The position numbers and the translations under genes were made by a program. This document shows, piece by piece, positions 9,518 through 16,881 of a stretch of 41,808 nucleotides of DNA. Each line of letters opens with the position of its first letter. Position 1 is the first letter of the stretch. The notes beneath the pieces are model-generated. The model was not told the DNA's origin and made no database searches. It worked only from the letters and a program-made list of their open reading frames with translations. Source of the stretch: Candidatus Poseidonia sp. (GTDB taxonomy: Archaea; Thermoplasmatota; Poseidoniia; Poseidoniales; Poseidoniaceae); assembly GCA_030828165.1 (NCBI GenBank), contig JAURDA010000005.1, positions 25,076 through 66,883 on the forward strand, written 5' to 3'.

Positions 9518-10480
9518 ATGCTCGACACCACGACCACCTTGGCTGACGTTCTCTACCCGCCCATCGAGCCCGTTCAAACCGGCATGTTGCCGGTTTCGGA
9601 CCTCCACACCATCGCGTGGGAACAAAGCGGCAATCCTGACGGCATTCCCGTGTTGGTGGTTCACGGCGGTCCGGGAGGCGGGGCTCAGCCGTCCTATCGG
9701 CAATACTTCGATCCGGCCGCTTTCAACATCGTCCAGTTCAGCCAACGAGGGTGCGGTCAATCGACGCCGTATGCCGAACTCACGGACAACACCACCCAAG
9801 CCTCCGTTCACGATATGGAACGCCTGCGGGAACACCTCGGTGTTGACCGATGGCACGTCTTCGGTGGTTCTTGGGGCTCGACCTTGTCGCTCATCTATGC
9901 GCAAAACCATCCCGAGAGGGTGTTGAGTTTGGTGCTCCGGGGGATCTTCATGTGCCGAACCTCGGAGCTGCACTGGTTCTATCAAGACGGTGCAAGCCAT
10001 ATCTTCCCCGACGCCTTTGAGCCCTACCGAAACCACATCCCCGAAGACGAGCGAGACCGTTTGATTCCAGCCTATTACAAGCGACTGACCAGCGACGATG
10101 TCGAGGTTCGCCGAGCAGCAGCGAAGGAGTGGACCCGCTGGGAAATGGCGACCAGCCGGTTGTATCCCGACCCCGAGTACCTCGACAAAGCCGAAGATTT
10201 GGATTTTGCAGTGGCGTTTGCCCGAATTGAGTGCCACTACTTCATCAACGCCATCTTCGTTGAAGAGGCCCATATCCTCAATCGCATCGACCGCATCCAA
10301 CATGTCCCCACGGTCATCGTTCAGGGACGTTACGACGTGGTCTGCCCGACCCGGAGCGCTTGGGAACTCCACCAAGCCATGCCCAACAGCCAACTCATCA
10401 TCGTCCCCGATGCAGGGCACTCCATGGGTGAGGTCAGCATTGCACGAGAGTTGGTCGCTGCGACCGATGCCCTTCGGTGA
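9518..10480 (+). CDS. pip: Proline iminopeptidase (family S33)
   Basis: Cytoplasmic prolyl aminopeptidase that releases N-terminal proline from peptides; alpha/beta hydrolase fold. The oxyanion signature HGGPGGG lies at residues 49-55. The nucleophile motif GGSWGS is at 116-121, with Ser118 catalytic. Asp273 in VQGRYDVVCP and His301 in DAGHSMGE complete the triad. The length of 320 residues is normal for bacterial-type Pip, and a shorter cap domain with FARIECHYF matches the family. It fits a peptide- and protein-degrading heterotroph. The ATG at 9518 is the only reasonable start, with 20 bases separating it from the divergent methyltransferase. No strong ribosome-binding site or TATA-like box could be identified upstream. 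Confidence 0.92.
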   Translation: MLDTTTTLADVLYPPIEPVQTGMLPVSDLHTIAWEQSGNPDGIPVLVVHGGPGGGAQPSYRQYFDPAAFNIVQFSQRGCGQSTPYAELTDNTTQASVHDMERLREHLGVDRWHVFGGSWGSTLSLIYAQNHPERVLSLVLRGIFMCRTSELHWFYQDGASHIFPDAFEPYRNHIPEDERDRLIPAYYKRLTSDDVEVRRAAAKEWTRWEMATSRLYPDPEYLDKAEDLDFAVAFARIECHYFINAIFVEEAHILNRIDRIQHVPTVIVQGRYDVVCPTRSAWELHQAMPNSQLIIVPDAGHSMGEVSIARELVAATDALR

Positions 10481-10555
10481 AACGCCCGTCATGTCCACCG
10501 AATCGGTGCTCTTTGGAGCGTCGGCTTGATAGGGAGGAGGGGACTCGCCGTATGT

Positions 10556-10570
10556 GGAGGCTTGACCTCC
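10556..10570 (+). repeat. Short inverted repeat upstream of the coiled-coil gene
   Basis: GGAGG-CTTGA-CCTCC forms a perfect 5-base stem with a 5-base loop, ending 10 bases before the ATG at 10581. An equivalent GAGG-CTTGA-CCTC repeat precedes the cobalamin adenosyltransferase gene at 36549, and a related half-copy lies at 14556. It could be a protein site or an RNA hairpin, or a coincidence. Confidence 0.35.
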
Positions 10571-10580
10571 GGGTGAACGC

Positions 10581-11348
10581 ATGTCGGAAGGAACCATCAC
10601 GCCTGAAGTGCGAATCAAGGAACTTGAAGAAGCGTTGGCGACCGAGACCGACCGCCTGCAAAAGCTGTTTGCCGCCTACGAAACTCAGGAAAAAGAACTC
10701 GTTGACGCCAAGGCGGAAATCGAGGTTTTGGAAAAGGAAATCATCGACCGGGAGATCGAAAAAGAATCGCTTGAATCCATCATCGCCGAAAAGGACGTTC
10801 GAGCCCGCGAACTTGAGATGCGAGCCACGAAGTCCTCCAAGCGCGTGGAGCACCTCGAACCGGAACTCGAGAAGATGGAAGAGAAGTACTCCCGTGAGAA
10901 AGACCGCTTGGGCAAGGTCTTCGGCATCGCTGAAGAACTTGACAACGACCTGCGCCTCGCCGTGACGGAAATGAAGGCCAGGGACGACTGGTACGTCGCC
11001 CACATGCAGATTTTTGAAGACTTGAACAAGGCCATCAAGGAACGCTACGAAATGATCGAGCGTGCGGTTGAATCCGAACGCAAATCCCAACACATGTCCC
11101 GTGTGTTCACCGAGCGCATGGAGGAGATGGTGCAAGCTCGTTCCGAAGAACTGGCCGCTGAAGAAGCCCAAGCCGCCGAGGCCGAAGCCTCCACCGCTGC
11201 TGTTGAGGTCATTGAGGAGCCAAGCGAGCCCGCCGAGGAAGCTCCCGTTGCTGAAGAAGCGCCAGCAGACGAACCTGAAGCGTCTGCGGAAGAGGACGCC
11301 CCACAGGAGAGTTGGGGCGACGGTGCGGACCCTTGGGCCTCTGAGTAG
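10581..11348 (+). CDS. Coiled-coil protein with acidic C-terminal tail
   Basis: Function unknown. Residues ~8-115 are highly charged and heptad-like (RIKELEEALATETDRLQ, KAEIEVLEKEIIDREIEKE), predicting a long coiled coil. A second helical section follows around residues 120-195. The last ~65 residues are low complexity, rich in Glu, Ala and Pro, and end in SWGDGADPWASE. There is no signal peptide or membrane segment, so it is probably cytoplasmic and oligomeric. The start is supported by GGTGA located 5 bases before the ATG. The gene is followed after 8 bases by the phospholipid decarboxylase gene in the same direction, so they likely share a transcript. A structural or scaffolding role at the membrane or nucleoid is possible but not shown. 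Confidence 0.8.
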   Translation: MSEGTITPEVRIKELEEALATETDRLQKLFAAYETQEKELVDAKAEIEVLEKEIIDREIEKESLESIIAEKDVRARELEMRATKSSKRVEHLEPELEKMEEKYSREKDRLGKVFGIAEELDNDLRLAVTEMKARDDWYVAHMQIFEDLNKAIKERYEMIERAVESERKSQHMSRVFTERMEEMVQARSEELAAEEAQAAEAEASTAAVEVIEEPSEPAEEAPVAEEAPADEPEASAEEDAPQESWGDGADPWASE

Positions 11349-11356
11349 GTGAATGC

Positions 11357-12217
11357 ATGGCCGGATTGGCCCCGGGCGGTCACGCCCCCGTCTTGACGAT
11401 GAGCATGATGGGCGTAAGCGCCCTCGTCATCGGCTCGCTGATCGACCCCGTTGCTGGGCTTGTTCCTCTCTTCGGTATGGGCTGTTTGATGACGGCCGTG
11501 TTCTTTGGCTATTTTTGGCGAGACCCGGACCGGCCCGTTCCTCGTCAAGAAGGCATCCTGGTCTCTCCCGCCGACGGTCACGCCATGTTTTTGCGCAGAG
11601 AGCGTGCGGTTGGCCGGCGTCCGACAAAAGCGGACATCGCCGAAGGGCGCGTGGAAACCGATACGCTGACCGGCGATTGGTTTCCCCAACCCCTCGACGA
11701 CCCGCTGAGTTTTGAAACCGAACAGCGGTACGAACCCGTCAAAGCGGGAGAAGAGCAACCCACCGATGTTTGGCGGCTGGCCGTCTTCATGTCGCCTCTC
11801 GATGTTCACGTCAACCGTGCTCCGTCTGCAGGGCTCGTGGAGCGCATCGAACATCGTACGGGCAAAGGCTTGCGACGGGGGCCTTTCCGCGCCGCCTACA
11901 CCAAAGAGAGCGAGCATAACGAGCGCGTTCGTTCGGTGCACCTCCTTGAAAACGGTCACCGCATTGAACTCACCCAAATTTCGGGGGCGCTGGCTCGCAC
12001 GGTGGTGCCCTACGTGCTGGACGGCGAACCGGTTCGCCGAGGACAGCGCATCGGCATGATCCGTTTGGGCTCAAGAGTGGACCTTCGTGTCCCTGCAGAG
12101 ACATACATTTCTTCAATCATCACCGCAGAGGACGGAAGCGAGCACCATCCCAAAGGGATGCATTTGATGGCTGGAACCAGCGTGGTCTTTGAGTCAAATT
12201 TGGAGGAAGAAGAATGA
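11357..12217 (+). CDS. Phosphatidylserine/archaetidylserine decarboxylase
   Basis: Pyruvoyl-dependent decarboxylase that converts the serine head group of a phospholipid to ethanolamine; in an archaeon the substrate would be archaetidylserine. Two hydrophobic stretches in the first ~55 residues anchor it to the membrane. Family motifs are GYFWRDPDRPVP, VSPADGH, VFMSPLDVHVNRAP, and the autocleavage site LGSRVDL. Ser239 of that site would become the pyruvoyl group at the start of the alpha chain. The length of 286 residues is somewhat longer than the short archaeal PSD (~200-220); the extra is an N-terminal part and a sequence around residues 85-130. The start is supported by AGGTGA just upstream. 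The stop overlaps the next ATG (ATGA), indicating translational coupling with the hydrolase gene. Confidence 0.88.
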   Translation: MAGLAPGGHAPVLTMSMMGVSALVIGSLIDPVAGLVPLFGMGCLMTAVFFGYFWRDPDRPVPRQEGILVSPADGHAMFLRRERAVGRRPTKADIAEGRVETDTLTGDWFPQPLDDPLSFETEQRYEPVKAGEEQPTDVWRLAVFMSPLDVHVNRAPSAGLVERIEHRTGKGLRRGPFRAAYTKESEHNERVRSVHLLENGHRIELTQISGALARTVVPYVLDGEPVRRGQRIGMIRLGSRVDLRVPAETYISSIITAEDGSEHHPKGMHLMAGTSVVFESNLEEEE

Positions 12218-13287
12218 GTGGATGGCGACGAAGCGTTCCTGCGGTGTTGATTTTTCTCATAGCGAGCATGCCCTTTGCTTACTTCCAGGTCGGCAACATC
12301 GTTTACTCCTTGGCGGCAGCCAGCAGCCCGGATTGCTCCGGGCACGCTGCTCGAAACTCACCCGACGAGTTCAGCGTCGAATTGTGGCACGAAGACGTCG
12401 AGACGGTGACCCACCAAAAGAACGAGACCTTGGCCTCGTCCCTCGAACCGTTGTGGTTTGATCAATGGAGCAACGTCACCATCGACGTGCCCGGAGAGCC
12501 CATCACGTTGGCGGCGTGGGTGATGGAGAGCGAAACCTCCAGCCCTTGGGTCATCATCGTCCACGGTATCCGGTCCTGCAAAGCCAACCATGAGGCGCTG
12601 ATTCCGGCGGCTTGGCTCCACCAAGCCGGGTTCAACGTCATCCTCTTTGATATGCGGGACCACGGGGACAGCACAACCGAGGACGGTTTGGTTTCCGCAG
12701 GGCAGCGAGAATACCGGGATTTCCTCGCTGTCTGGCAATGGCTTCAGGACGAGAAAGGGGCCTCGCCCGAGAACATCGGCGGCATGGGCATTTCCATGGG
12801 CGCAGGAACCGTCAGCATCGCCTTTGAGCAAGAACCCGCCTTGGAGGCCGTCTTCCTCGAATCCCCGTTTTCTTCAATGGGGGACATCATCCACGAAGAG
12901 TTGGCGTTTGCCGGCTTCCCTCCCTTCCTCAAGAACGCCGCCATCTTTGCTGGAAAGGTCTCCTCGGGCGATGATTTGGTCAAGTACGAACCCATCAACG
13001 CCATGGCCGATGTTGGCGACCGTTCGGTCTTCATCACCCAATCCCTCGAAGACGTCCGGATCGCTATCCACCACGGAGAATCCATGTGCGAAGCCGCTCA
13101 AGCGGGCGTGACCGAGGACGGGTTCGTTGACTGCTGGTTTGCCTCCTCCGGGGTTGCCCACAACGACCGGGACCGAGAAGGCGTTCTGTCCCACGTCACG
13201 TTGATGCTCACCCAACCCGACGAATACCGGGACCGGATGGTGGGTTTCTTCGAAGCAAGTCTTGGTATGCCCGATGCGGTGGTTTGA
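12214..13287 (+). CDS. Membrane-anchored alpha/beta hydrolase
   Basis: An alpha/beta hydrolase of 357 residues with an N-terminal hydrophobic segment (VPAVLIFLIASMPFAY, ~residues 8-24), either a signal peptide or an anchor, so the catalytic part is probably outside the cell. VIIVHGIRSC provides the oxyanion region, FDMRDHGDS is the conserved strand-loop of the fold, and GISMGAG carries the nucleophile Ser194. Asp in SLEDVR and His in GVAHNDRD are candidate triad members. Overall it resembles the DUF/BAAT-like and Bem46-like extracellular hydrolases. Cysteines in CSGHAARN, MCEAAQ and DCWF could form disulfides. The substrate is unknown. Its ATG overlaps the decarboxylase stop by 4 bases, which might hint at a lipid-related substrate, but that is inference. 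Confidence 0.85.
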   Translation: MSGWRRSVPAVLIFLIASMPFAYFQVGNIVYSLAAASSPDCSGHAARNSPDEFSVELWHEDVETVTHQKNETLASSLEPLWFDQWSNVTIDVPGEPITLAAWVMESETSSPWVIIVHGIRSCKANHEALIPAAWLHQAGFNVILFDMRDHGDSTTEDGLVSAGQREYRDFLAVWQWLQDEKGASPENIGGMGISMGAGTVSIAFEQEPALEAVFLESPFSSMGDIIHEELAFAGFPPFLKNAAIFAGKVSSGDDLVKYEPINAMADVGDRSVFITQSLEDVRIAIHHGESMCEAAQAGVTEDGFVDCWFASSGVAHNDRDREGVLSHVTLMLTQPDEYRDRMVGFFEASLGMPDAVV

Positions 13288-13322
13288 AACCGTCGACGCT
13301 GACGCAAGCATGCGGTGACCCC

Positions 13323-14489
13323 ATGGCCGATCCACGCCCTCAGCCCTTGCTCGGCACCGGTGATCGGGGGCTTCGCATCCACGATTTGGTGAAAGCTCCG
13401 GCGAACACCCCTTGGGCCAAGACCAAGCAACAATCGTGGGATGCTTCCGAACCTGCAACGGTGTACACGACGCCCGAAGTGCAGGAGGACGGAACACCGT
13501 GCTCGGCCGTTACCGTGATTCTTCGCACCAAAGGATGCCACTGGTGGTGGTCATCGGGATGCACATTTTGCGGGTACTTCAACGACACGAGGGACGACGT
13601 GACCAGCGAGGACCTTCACGCCCAATGGGCGGCTGCGAAGAAGAAATTTGACAATTTTAGCGAACAAGCCATGGTCAAGGTCTACACGTCGGGCAGCCTG
13701 CTCGAAGACCGAGAAATCCCCGTCGACTTCCAAGAAACCGTTTTGAGAGACTGCCACGAACTCGGCAAGGAACTCATCGTCGAAAGCCGCTGTGAACAAC
13801 TCACGGAAGCCAAACTCGCCTGGGCCACCGGCATCAATCCATCCTTCACCGTCGCCATTGGCCTTGAGGCCTACGACGACGAAGTGCTCCGCTTCCACGT
13901 CAACAAGGGGTTCTCGACCGCCGCATGGGACCGTGCGGTGGTGAACCTTCAGCGCGCTGGCCTCCGCATCAAAACCTACCTGATGTTCAAACCCCCCTTC
14001 ATGAGCGAAGCCGATGCCCTTGACCATTGCGTCACGTGGATTGAAGCCGTTGCCGAGCGTTCGGACGAAATCTCGGTCAATCCAATGAACATCCAACGAG
14101 GGACCATCATCGACCGCCTCCATCGGCACAACGAATACCGCCCTCCGTGGCTCTGGTCCTTGGTTGAAATGATTCAGCGAGCCCACGCCGTGATCCATCC
14201 AAAGGGCGGCATCAACGGCGACGAGGACCAGGTCTCTCGCCTCATCGTGCACCCAACGGCCGGTGGGAAAATACGCGGCTCCCACAATTGCGGAGCCTGC
14301 GACGCCGAGGTCGTGGCCGCCATCGAGCGCTACGCCGTGTCGGGGAGTCTCCTTGAGTTCGAAGGACTGGATTGTTCGTGTCGCACCGTGTGGAAAACCG
14401 AGGTGATGCTTGAGCGACACCTGCCGGTCCCCCTCGGGATTTCAAAACCCCGACGCGGGAGGGTCGTTGACGCCCTTCGCTCACCTTGA
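13323..14489 (+). CDS. Radical SAM enzyme, archaeosine-forming RaSEA type
   Basis: Probable RaSEA, the radical SAM enzyme that acts after ArcS to convert a lysine adduct on preQ0 at tRNA position 15 into archaeosine. The signature TVILRTKGCHWWW...GCTFCGY places Cys72, Cys80 and Cys83 in a C-x7-C-x2-C arrangement that would hold the 4Fe-4S cluster. YTSGSLLED and IVESRCEQL are typical of this TIGR01210-like group and of the related YhcC group. A C-terminal cysteine set (HNCGACDAEVV and GLDCSCRTVW) may bind a metal. ATG 13323 is preferred because GGTGA lies just upstream; the in-frame TTG at 13284 overlaps the preceding stop. ArcS and ArcTGT are not in the window, so the pathway is inferred from this gene alone. 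Confidence 0.75.
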   Translation: MADPRPQPLLGTGDRGLRIHDLVKAPANTPWAKTKQQSWDASEPATVYTTPEVQEDGTPCSAVTVILRTKGCHWWWSSGCTFCGYFNDTRDDVTSEDLHAQWAAAKKKFDNFSEQAMVKVYTSGSLLEDREIPVDFQETVLRDCHELGKELIVESRCEQLTEAKLAWATGINPSFTVAIGLEAYDDEVLRFHVNKGFSTAAWDRAVVNLQRAGLRIKTYLMFKPPFMSEADALDHCVTWIEAVAERSDEISVNPMNIQRGTIIDRLHRHNEYRPPWLWSLVEMIQRAHAVIHPKGGINGDEDQVSRLIVHPTAGGKIRGSHNCGACDAEVVAAIERYAVSGSLLEFEGLDCSCRTVWKTEVMLERHLPVPLGISKPRRGRVVDALRSP

Positions 14490-14505
14490 GACCGCCTAGC
14501 AGGCC

Positions 14506-14516
14506 GTTCTTTTCGT
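14506..14516 (+). terminator. Possible T-rich terminator after the radical SAM gene
   Basis: A T-rich run (TTCTTTTCGTC) lies about 20 bases after the radical SAM stop codon. Archaeal termination often occurs at T-rich sequence on the non-template strand. There are only four consecutive T residues, so support is weak. Confidence 0.2.
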
Positions 14517-14520
14517 CATT

Positions 14521-14547
14521 GGGCGTGGTGAATGTTTATCACCGCCC
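14521..14547 (+). repeat. Imperfect inverted repeat enclosing a TATA-like box
   Basis: GGGCGTGGTGA at 14521-14531 pairs imperfectly with TCACCGCCC at 14539-14547, with two unpaired bases in the left arm. The loop contains TTTAT (14535-14539), a candidate TATA box. The centre of that box is about 26 bases before the palindrome beginning at 14562. A repressor or activator site overlapping the promoter is possible. Confidence 0.35.
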
Positions 14548-14561
14548 GTCCAGTCGGAGGC

Positions 14562-14580
14562 TTGACCCCTATGGGGTCAA
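14562..14580 (+). promoter_or_regulatory. Perfect 19-base palindrome at the predicted transcript start
   Basis: TTGACCCC and GGGGTCAA are exact inverted copies separated by TAT. The palindrome begins about 26 bases after a TATA-like TTTAT and ends 15 bases before the ATG at 14596, leaving room for the GAGGTG ribosome-binding site at 14584-14589. It could be an operator for a dimeric regulator or, if transcribed, a leader hairpin that influences translation of the two membrane-protein genes downstream. Confidence 0.45.
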
Positions 14581-14595
14581 TTTGAGGTGCACCGC

Positions 14596-14868
14596 ATGAC
14601 GAACACTCGAGCCCTTCCCGACACGACCGTCGGCACGGGCGAACCCACCGCCAGCAGAATTGTTTTGACGCTCTTTTTTGTCGGATTGCTCGGCCTGTAT
14701 TCCCTTTTCTCAAACGTCTTCGGTTGGGACAACCTTCCCCTGCTCGGCGAACTCGTGCCGCTGGTTCAGAACCTCGGCGGTAGCGGCATCTGGTACTATC
14801 TCATCGGCTTCCTCATCGGTGTCGGAGCGATCGTTGCAACGTTGGTGGGCGAGGTGCTTGCCGAATAA
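14596..14868 (+). CDS. Small two-helix membrane protein
   Basis: A 90-residue protein of unknown function with two predicted membrane helices: IVLTLFFVGLLGLYSLFS (~residues 22-40) and IWYYLIGFLIGVGAIVATLV (~64-84). The short soluble N-terminus is rich in Thr, Arg and Pro. ATG 14596 is preferred over GTG 14587 because GAGGTG then sits at an ideal distance upstream. The gene lies 14 bases before the CcoN-like EF-hand protein gene and shares its promoter region, so it may be a small accessory subunit of that protein. This is inference from position. No family was recognised. Confidence 0.75.
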   Translation: MTNTRALPDTTVGTGEPTASRIVLTLFFVGLLGLYSLFSNVFGWDNLPLLGELVPLVQNLGGSGIWYYLIGFLIGVGAIVATLVGEVLAE

Positions 14869-14882
14869 GGGGGGTGTGATGA

Positions 14883-16868
14883 ATGGAAACGGTTTTCCTC
14901 GCTGGCGCATTCATGATTGGCGCCCTGTTTTTGCTCTCTCAATCCCTCGCCAAGGGTGTTGGCTCGGTGGGCGGTGCGCTCCAACACATCGGCCTGTTCG
15001 TGCTCCGAAAGAACCCGCCCGGCCTCGTTGACATTTTCGACGACAAAGACGGCAGCGGTTCCCGCACCTGGATGAATTTCGGTATGCTCTGGTTGGTCTT
15101 CTCCAGCGTCCTCGGCTTCCTATGGGGGTGGCACAATTACGACCCTTCCGCCCTGGATTCCCTCGCCAGCGTTGGCTGGTCCTACGATGACGGTTCGTCG
15201 CTGAAAGACGCCACCGTGAACTTCCTGAGCATTGCTTTGCTCTACGGACTGGTCGGAAGTGCCATGGTCGGCGCTGCACGCAACGGCAACGGCCGCCTCG
15301 CCAGCGAGGCCAACGCCTCGATGGTGGCCGTCCTGCTCTCTGCGGTTCTTCTCGCCACGTACATCCTACCGTTCATCTTCGGATTTTTGGACCTCGATAC
15401 CTCTGAAAACCCCTACAGAACCTTCTTGCTCAGCCTTGAAACGCTGGTCGTCGGGATGTTGTTGCTTCCGGTGTTCATCAACGTCCTCATCACGGTCGCC
15501 CAACGGGGAGACCAGGACCTCCAAACGAGCGCATGGTTCCTCATCATGGGGCTTGCAGCCTACATCCTCTCGATGTTTTTCGTCTTCTTCGGCGAACTTG
15601 CCGATGCGACCCAAGTCGTGTGGTTTGGCGAGCGCGTTGCCCTTGGTTGGGCCCCGTTGGCCTTCATGCTGGCCGTCGGTTACCACGTGATTCCCATGGC
15701 TTCCAAGCAACCCATTTGGTCGGGTTCGATGCGGACGGCCAGCATGTTCCTGTTGTTCGTGACCGTTCCTCCGTTCTTCATGACCGAGGCTTCAGCAGGC
15801 AACTTCGTGACCAACCTCGGTGCCATCCTGCTGACCCTCGGCATGTTGCCTCTCTTTGCGGCATCCATCAACCTCGTCATGACCGGAGCCAGCGGTTTGA
15901 GTGCGGTGGTCAAGCACCCCGGAGCCATGGCGGGCGTCATGGCGTTCATGGTGCTCCCCTTCTTTGCCATTGGCGGGTACTTCACCGCCATGGACACCTT
16001 CGTTGGAACCGGTGAACTGGGCTCCATGGCTCACGCCGTCGACCTCGGCATGCTCTTCACGGTCGGGGGCTTGCTCGTCCTTGCCGGCGTTTTCACCAAC
16101 TACCCTCTGGCGATTGGAAAGCCGTTGGCCACGCCCTCGAGCGCTCATCTGGCTTCGTGGCTGGTGTTGGTGGGCGGTGTCGCTTCAACGCTGATCTATC
16201 TGACGGGCGAGTTCACCGCCAATGCGGTTGCAGCCTCTGAAATCGAGGACGTTGTGGCCAACAACGGCGGCTTCTACTTGACGGGTGCTGCGCTGTTCTA
16301 CTTGCTCGGCATCGGAACCATTTTTGCGACCTTGGTCACCATCCGAACCGGCATTTCCTCCACCGGACGTACCGTGGACGCAACCGTGGTCTCGGACGTC
16401 TCCTCCTACACGTTGGTCGCCGGTTCTTCCACCACCATCCGAGCGCTCATCGGGCGCGGGGTCGGCGTTGATACCGAACTTCTCGTGAGCGAAGCATCGG
16501 AAGCCGAAGGCGGCTCCACCATCATCGGTGTTGATGCAGCCCTCCACAACGACGAGATCACCGAATTCCCCGCCACGACGGCCCAAGCCATGGTGGACTT
16601 CGTCCAATACCTCGTGGACACGGACCAATCGGTGTTCGACCTCTTCCGAAGCATGGACCTTGACGACTCCGGCAAAATTGACAGTCGGGAATTTCTGGCG
16701 GCCCTCGAAGCTTCCAACATCACGGCCTTGTCCAGCATTGAAGCAGCGGACCTCGTGGAGAGCATGGACCTTGACGGTGACGGCGAGTTGAACCTCCCGG
16801 AACTTGACATCGCCATCGCTCAAGTCAAGCGTGACCACAACATCACCGCCTCGATAGAAGAGGAGTGA
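14883..16868 (+). CDS. Heme-copper-oxidase-fold (CcoN-like) membrane protein lacking metal ligands, with EF-hands
   Basis: A polytopic membrane protein (661 residues, about 12 helices in residues 1-490) with a soluble tail. Compared with remembered cbb3 subunit I (CcoN) motifs it aligns over a long stretch. WYGHN corresponds to WFGER (247-251), YYFVPK-x4-RPVYS to GYHVIPMASKQPIWS (267-281), GPHH to VPPFF (295-299), GGMINGLMTLSG to AASINLVMTGASG, and SHYTDWTIGHVH to AHAVDLGMLFTV (383-394). At each ligand position the histidine is gone: Thr111 for the first low-spin heme ligand, Glu250 and Phe298-Phe299 for copper, Phe392 and Val394 for the hemes. It therefore probably binds neither heme nor copper. 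The tail has two canonical EF-hand loops, D592-E603 and D629-E640, predicting calcium binding. Upstream GGTGTGATG is a ribosome-binding site. The fold call is by eye; the EF-hands are clear. Confidence 0.65.
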   Translation: METVFLAGAFMIGALFLLSQSLAKGVGSVGGALQHIGLFVLRKNPPGLVDIFDDKDGSGSRTWMNFGMLWLVFSSVLGFLWGWHNYDPSALDSLASVGWSYDDGSSLKDATVNFLSIALLYGLVGSAMVGAARNGNGRLASEANASMVAVLLSAVLLATYILPFIFGFLDLDTSENPYRTFLLSLETLVVGMLLLPVFINVLITVAQRGDQDLQTSAWFLIMGLAAYILSMFFVFFGELADATQVVWFGERVALGWAPLAFMLAVGYHVIPMASKQPIWSGSMRTASMFLLFVTVPPFFMTEASAGNFVTNLGAILLTLGMLPLFAASINLVMTGASGLSAVVKHPGAMAGVMAFMVLPFFAIGGYFTAMDTFVGTGELGSMAHAVDLGMLFTVGGLLVLAGVFTNYPLAIGKPLATPSSAHLASWLVLVGGVASTLIYLTGEFTANAVAASEIEDVVANNGGFYLTGAALFYLLGIGTIFATLVTIRTGISSTGRTVDATVVSDVSSYTLVAGSSTTIRALIGRGVGVDTELLVSEASEAEGGSTIIGVDAALHNDEITEFPATTAQAMVDFVQYLVDTDQSVFDLFRSMDLDDSGKIDSREFLAALEASNITALSSIEAADLVESMDLDGDGELNLPELDIAIAQVKRDHNITASIEEE

Positions 16869-16881
16869 CGAACCCTCGGTG

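Noticed and set aside
14883-16868. A working cbb3 terminal oxidase subunit I
   Set aside because: None of the heme or copper histidine ligands can be placed, and no CcoO or CcoP-like gene is adjacent.
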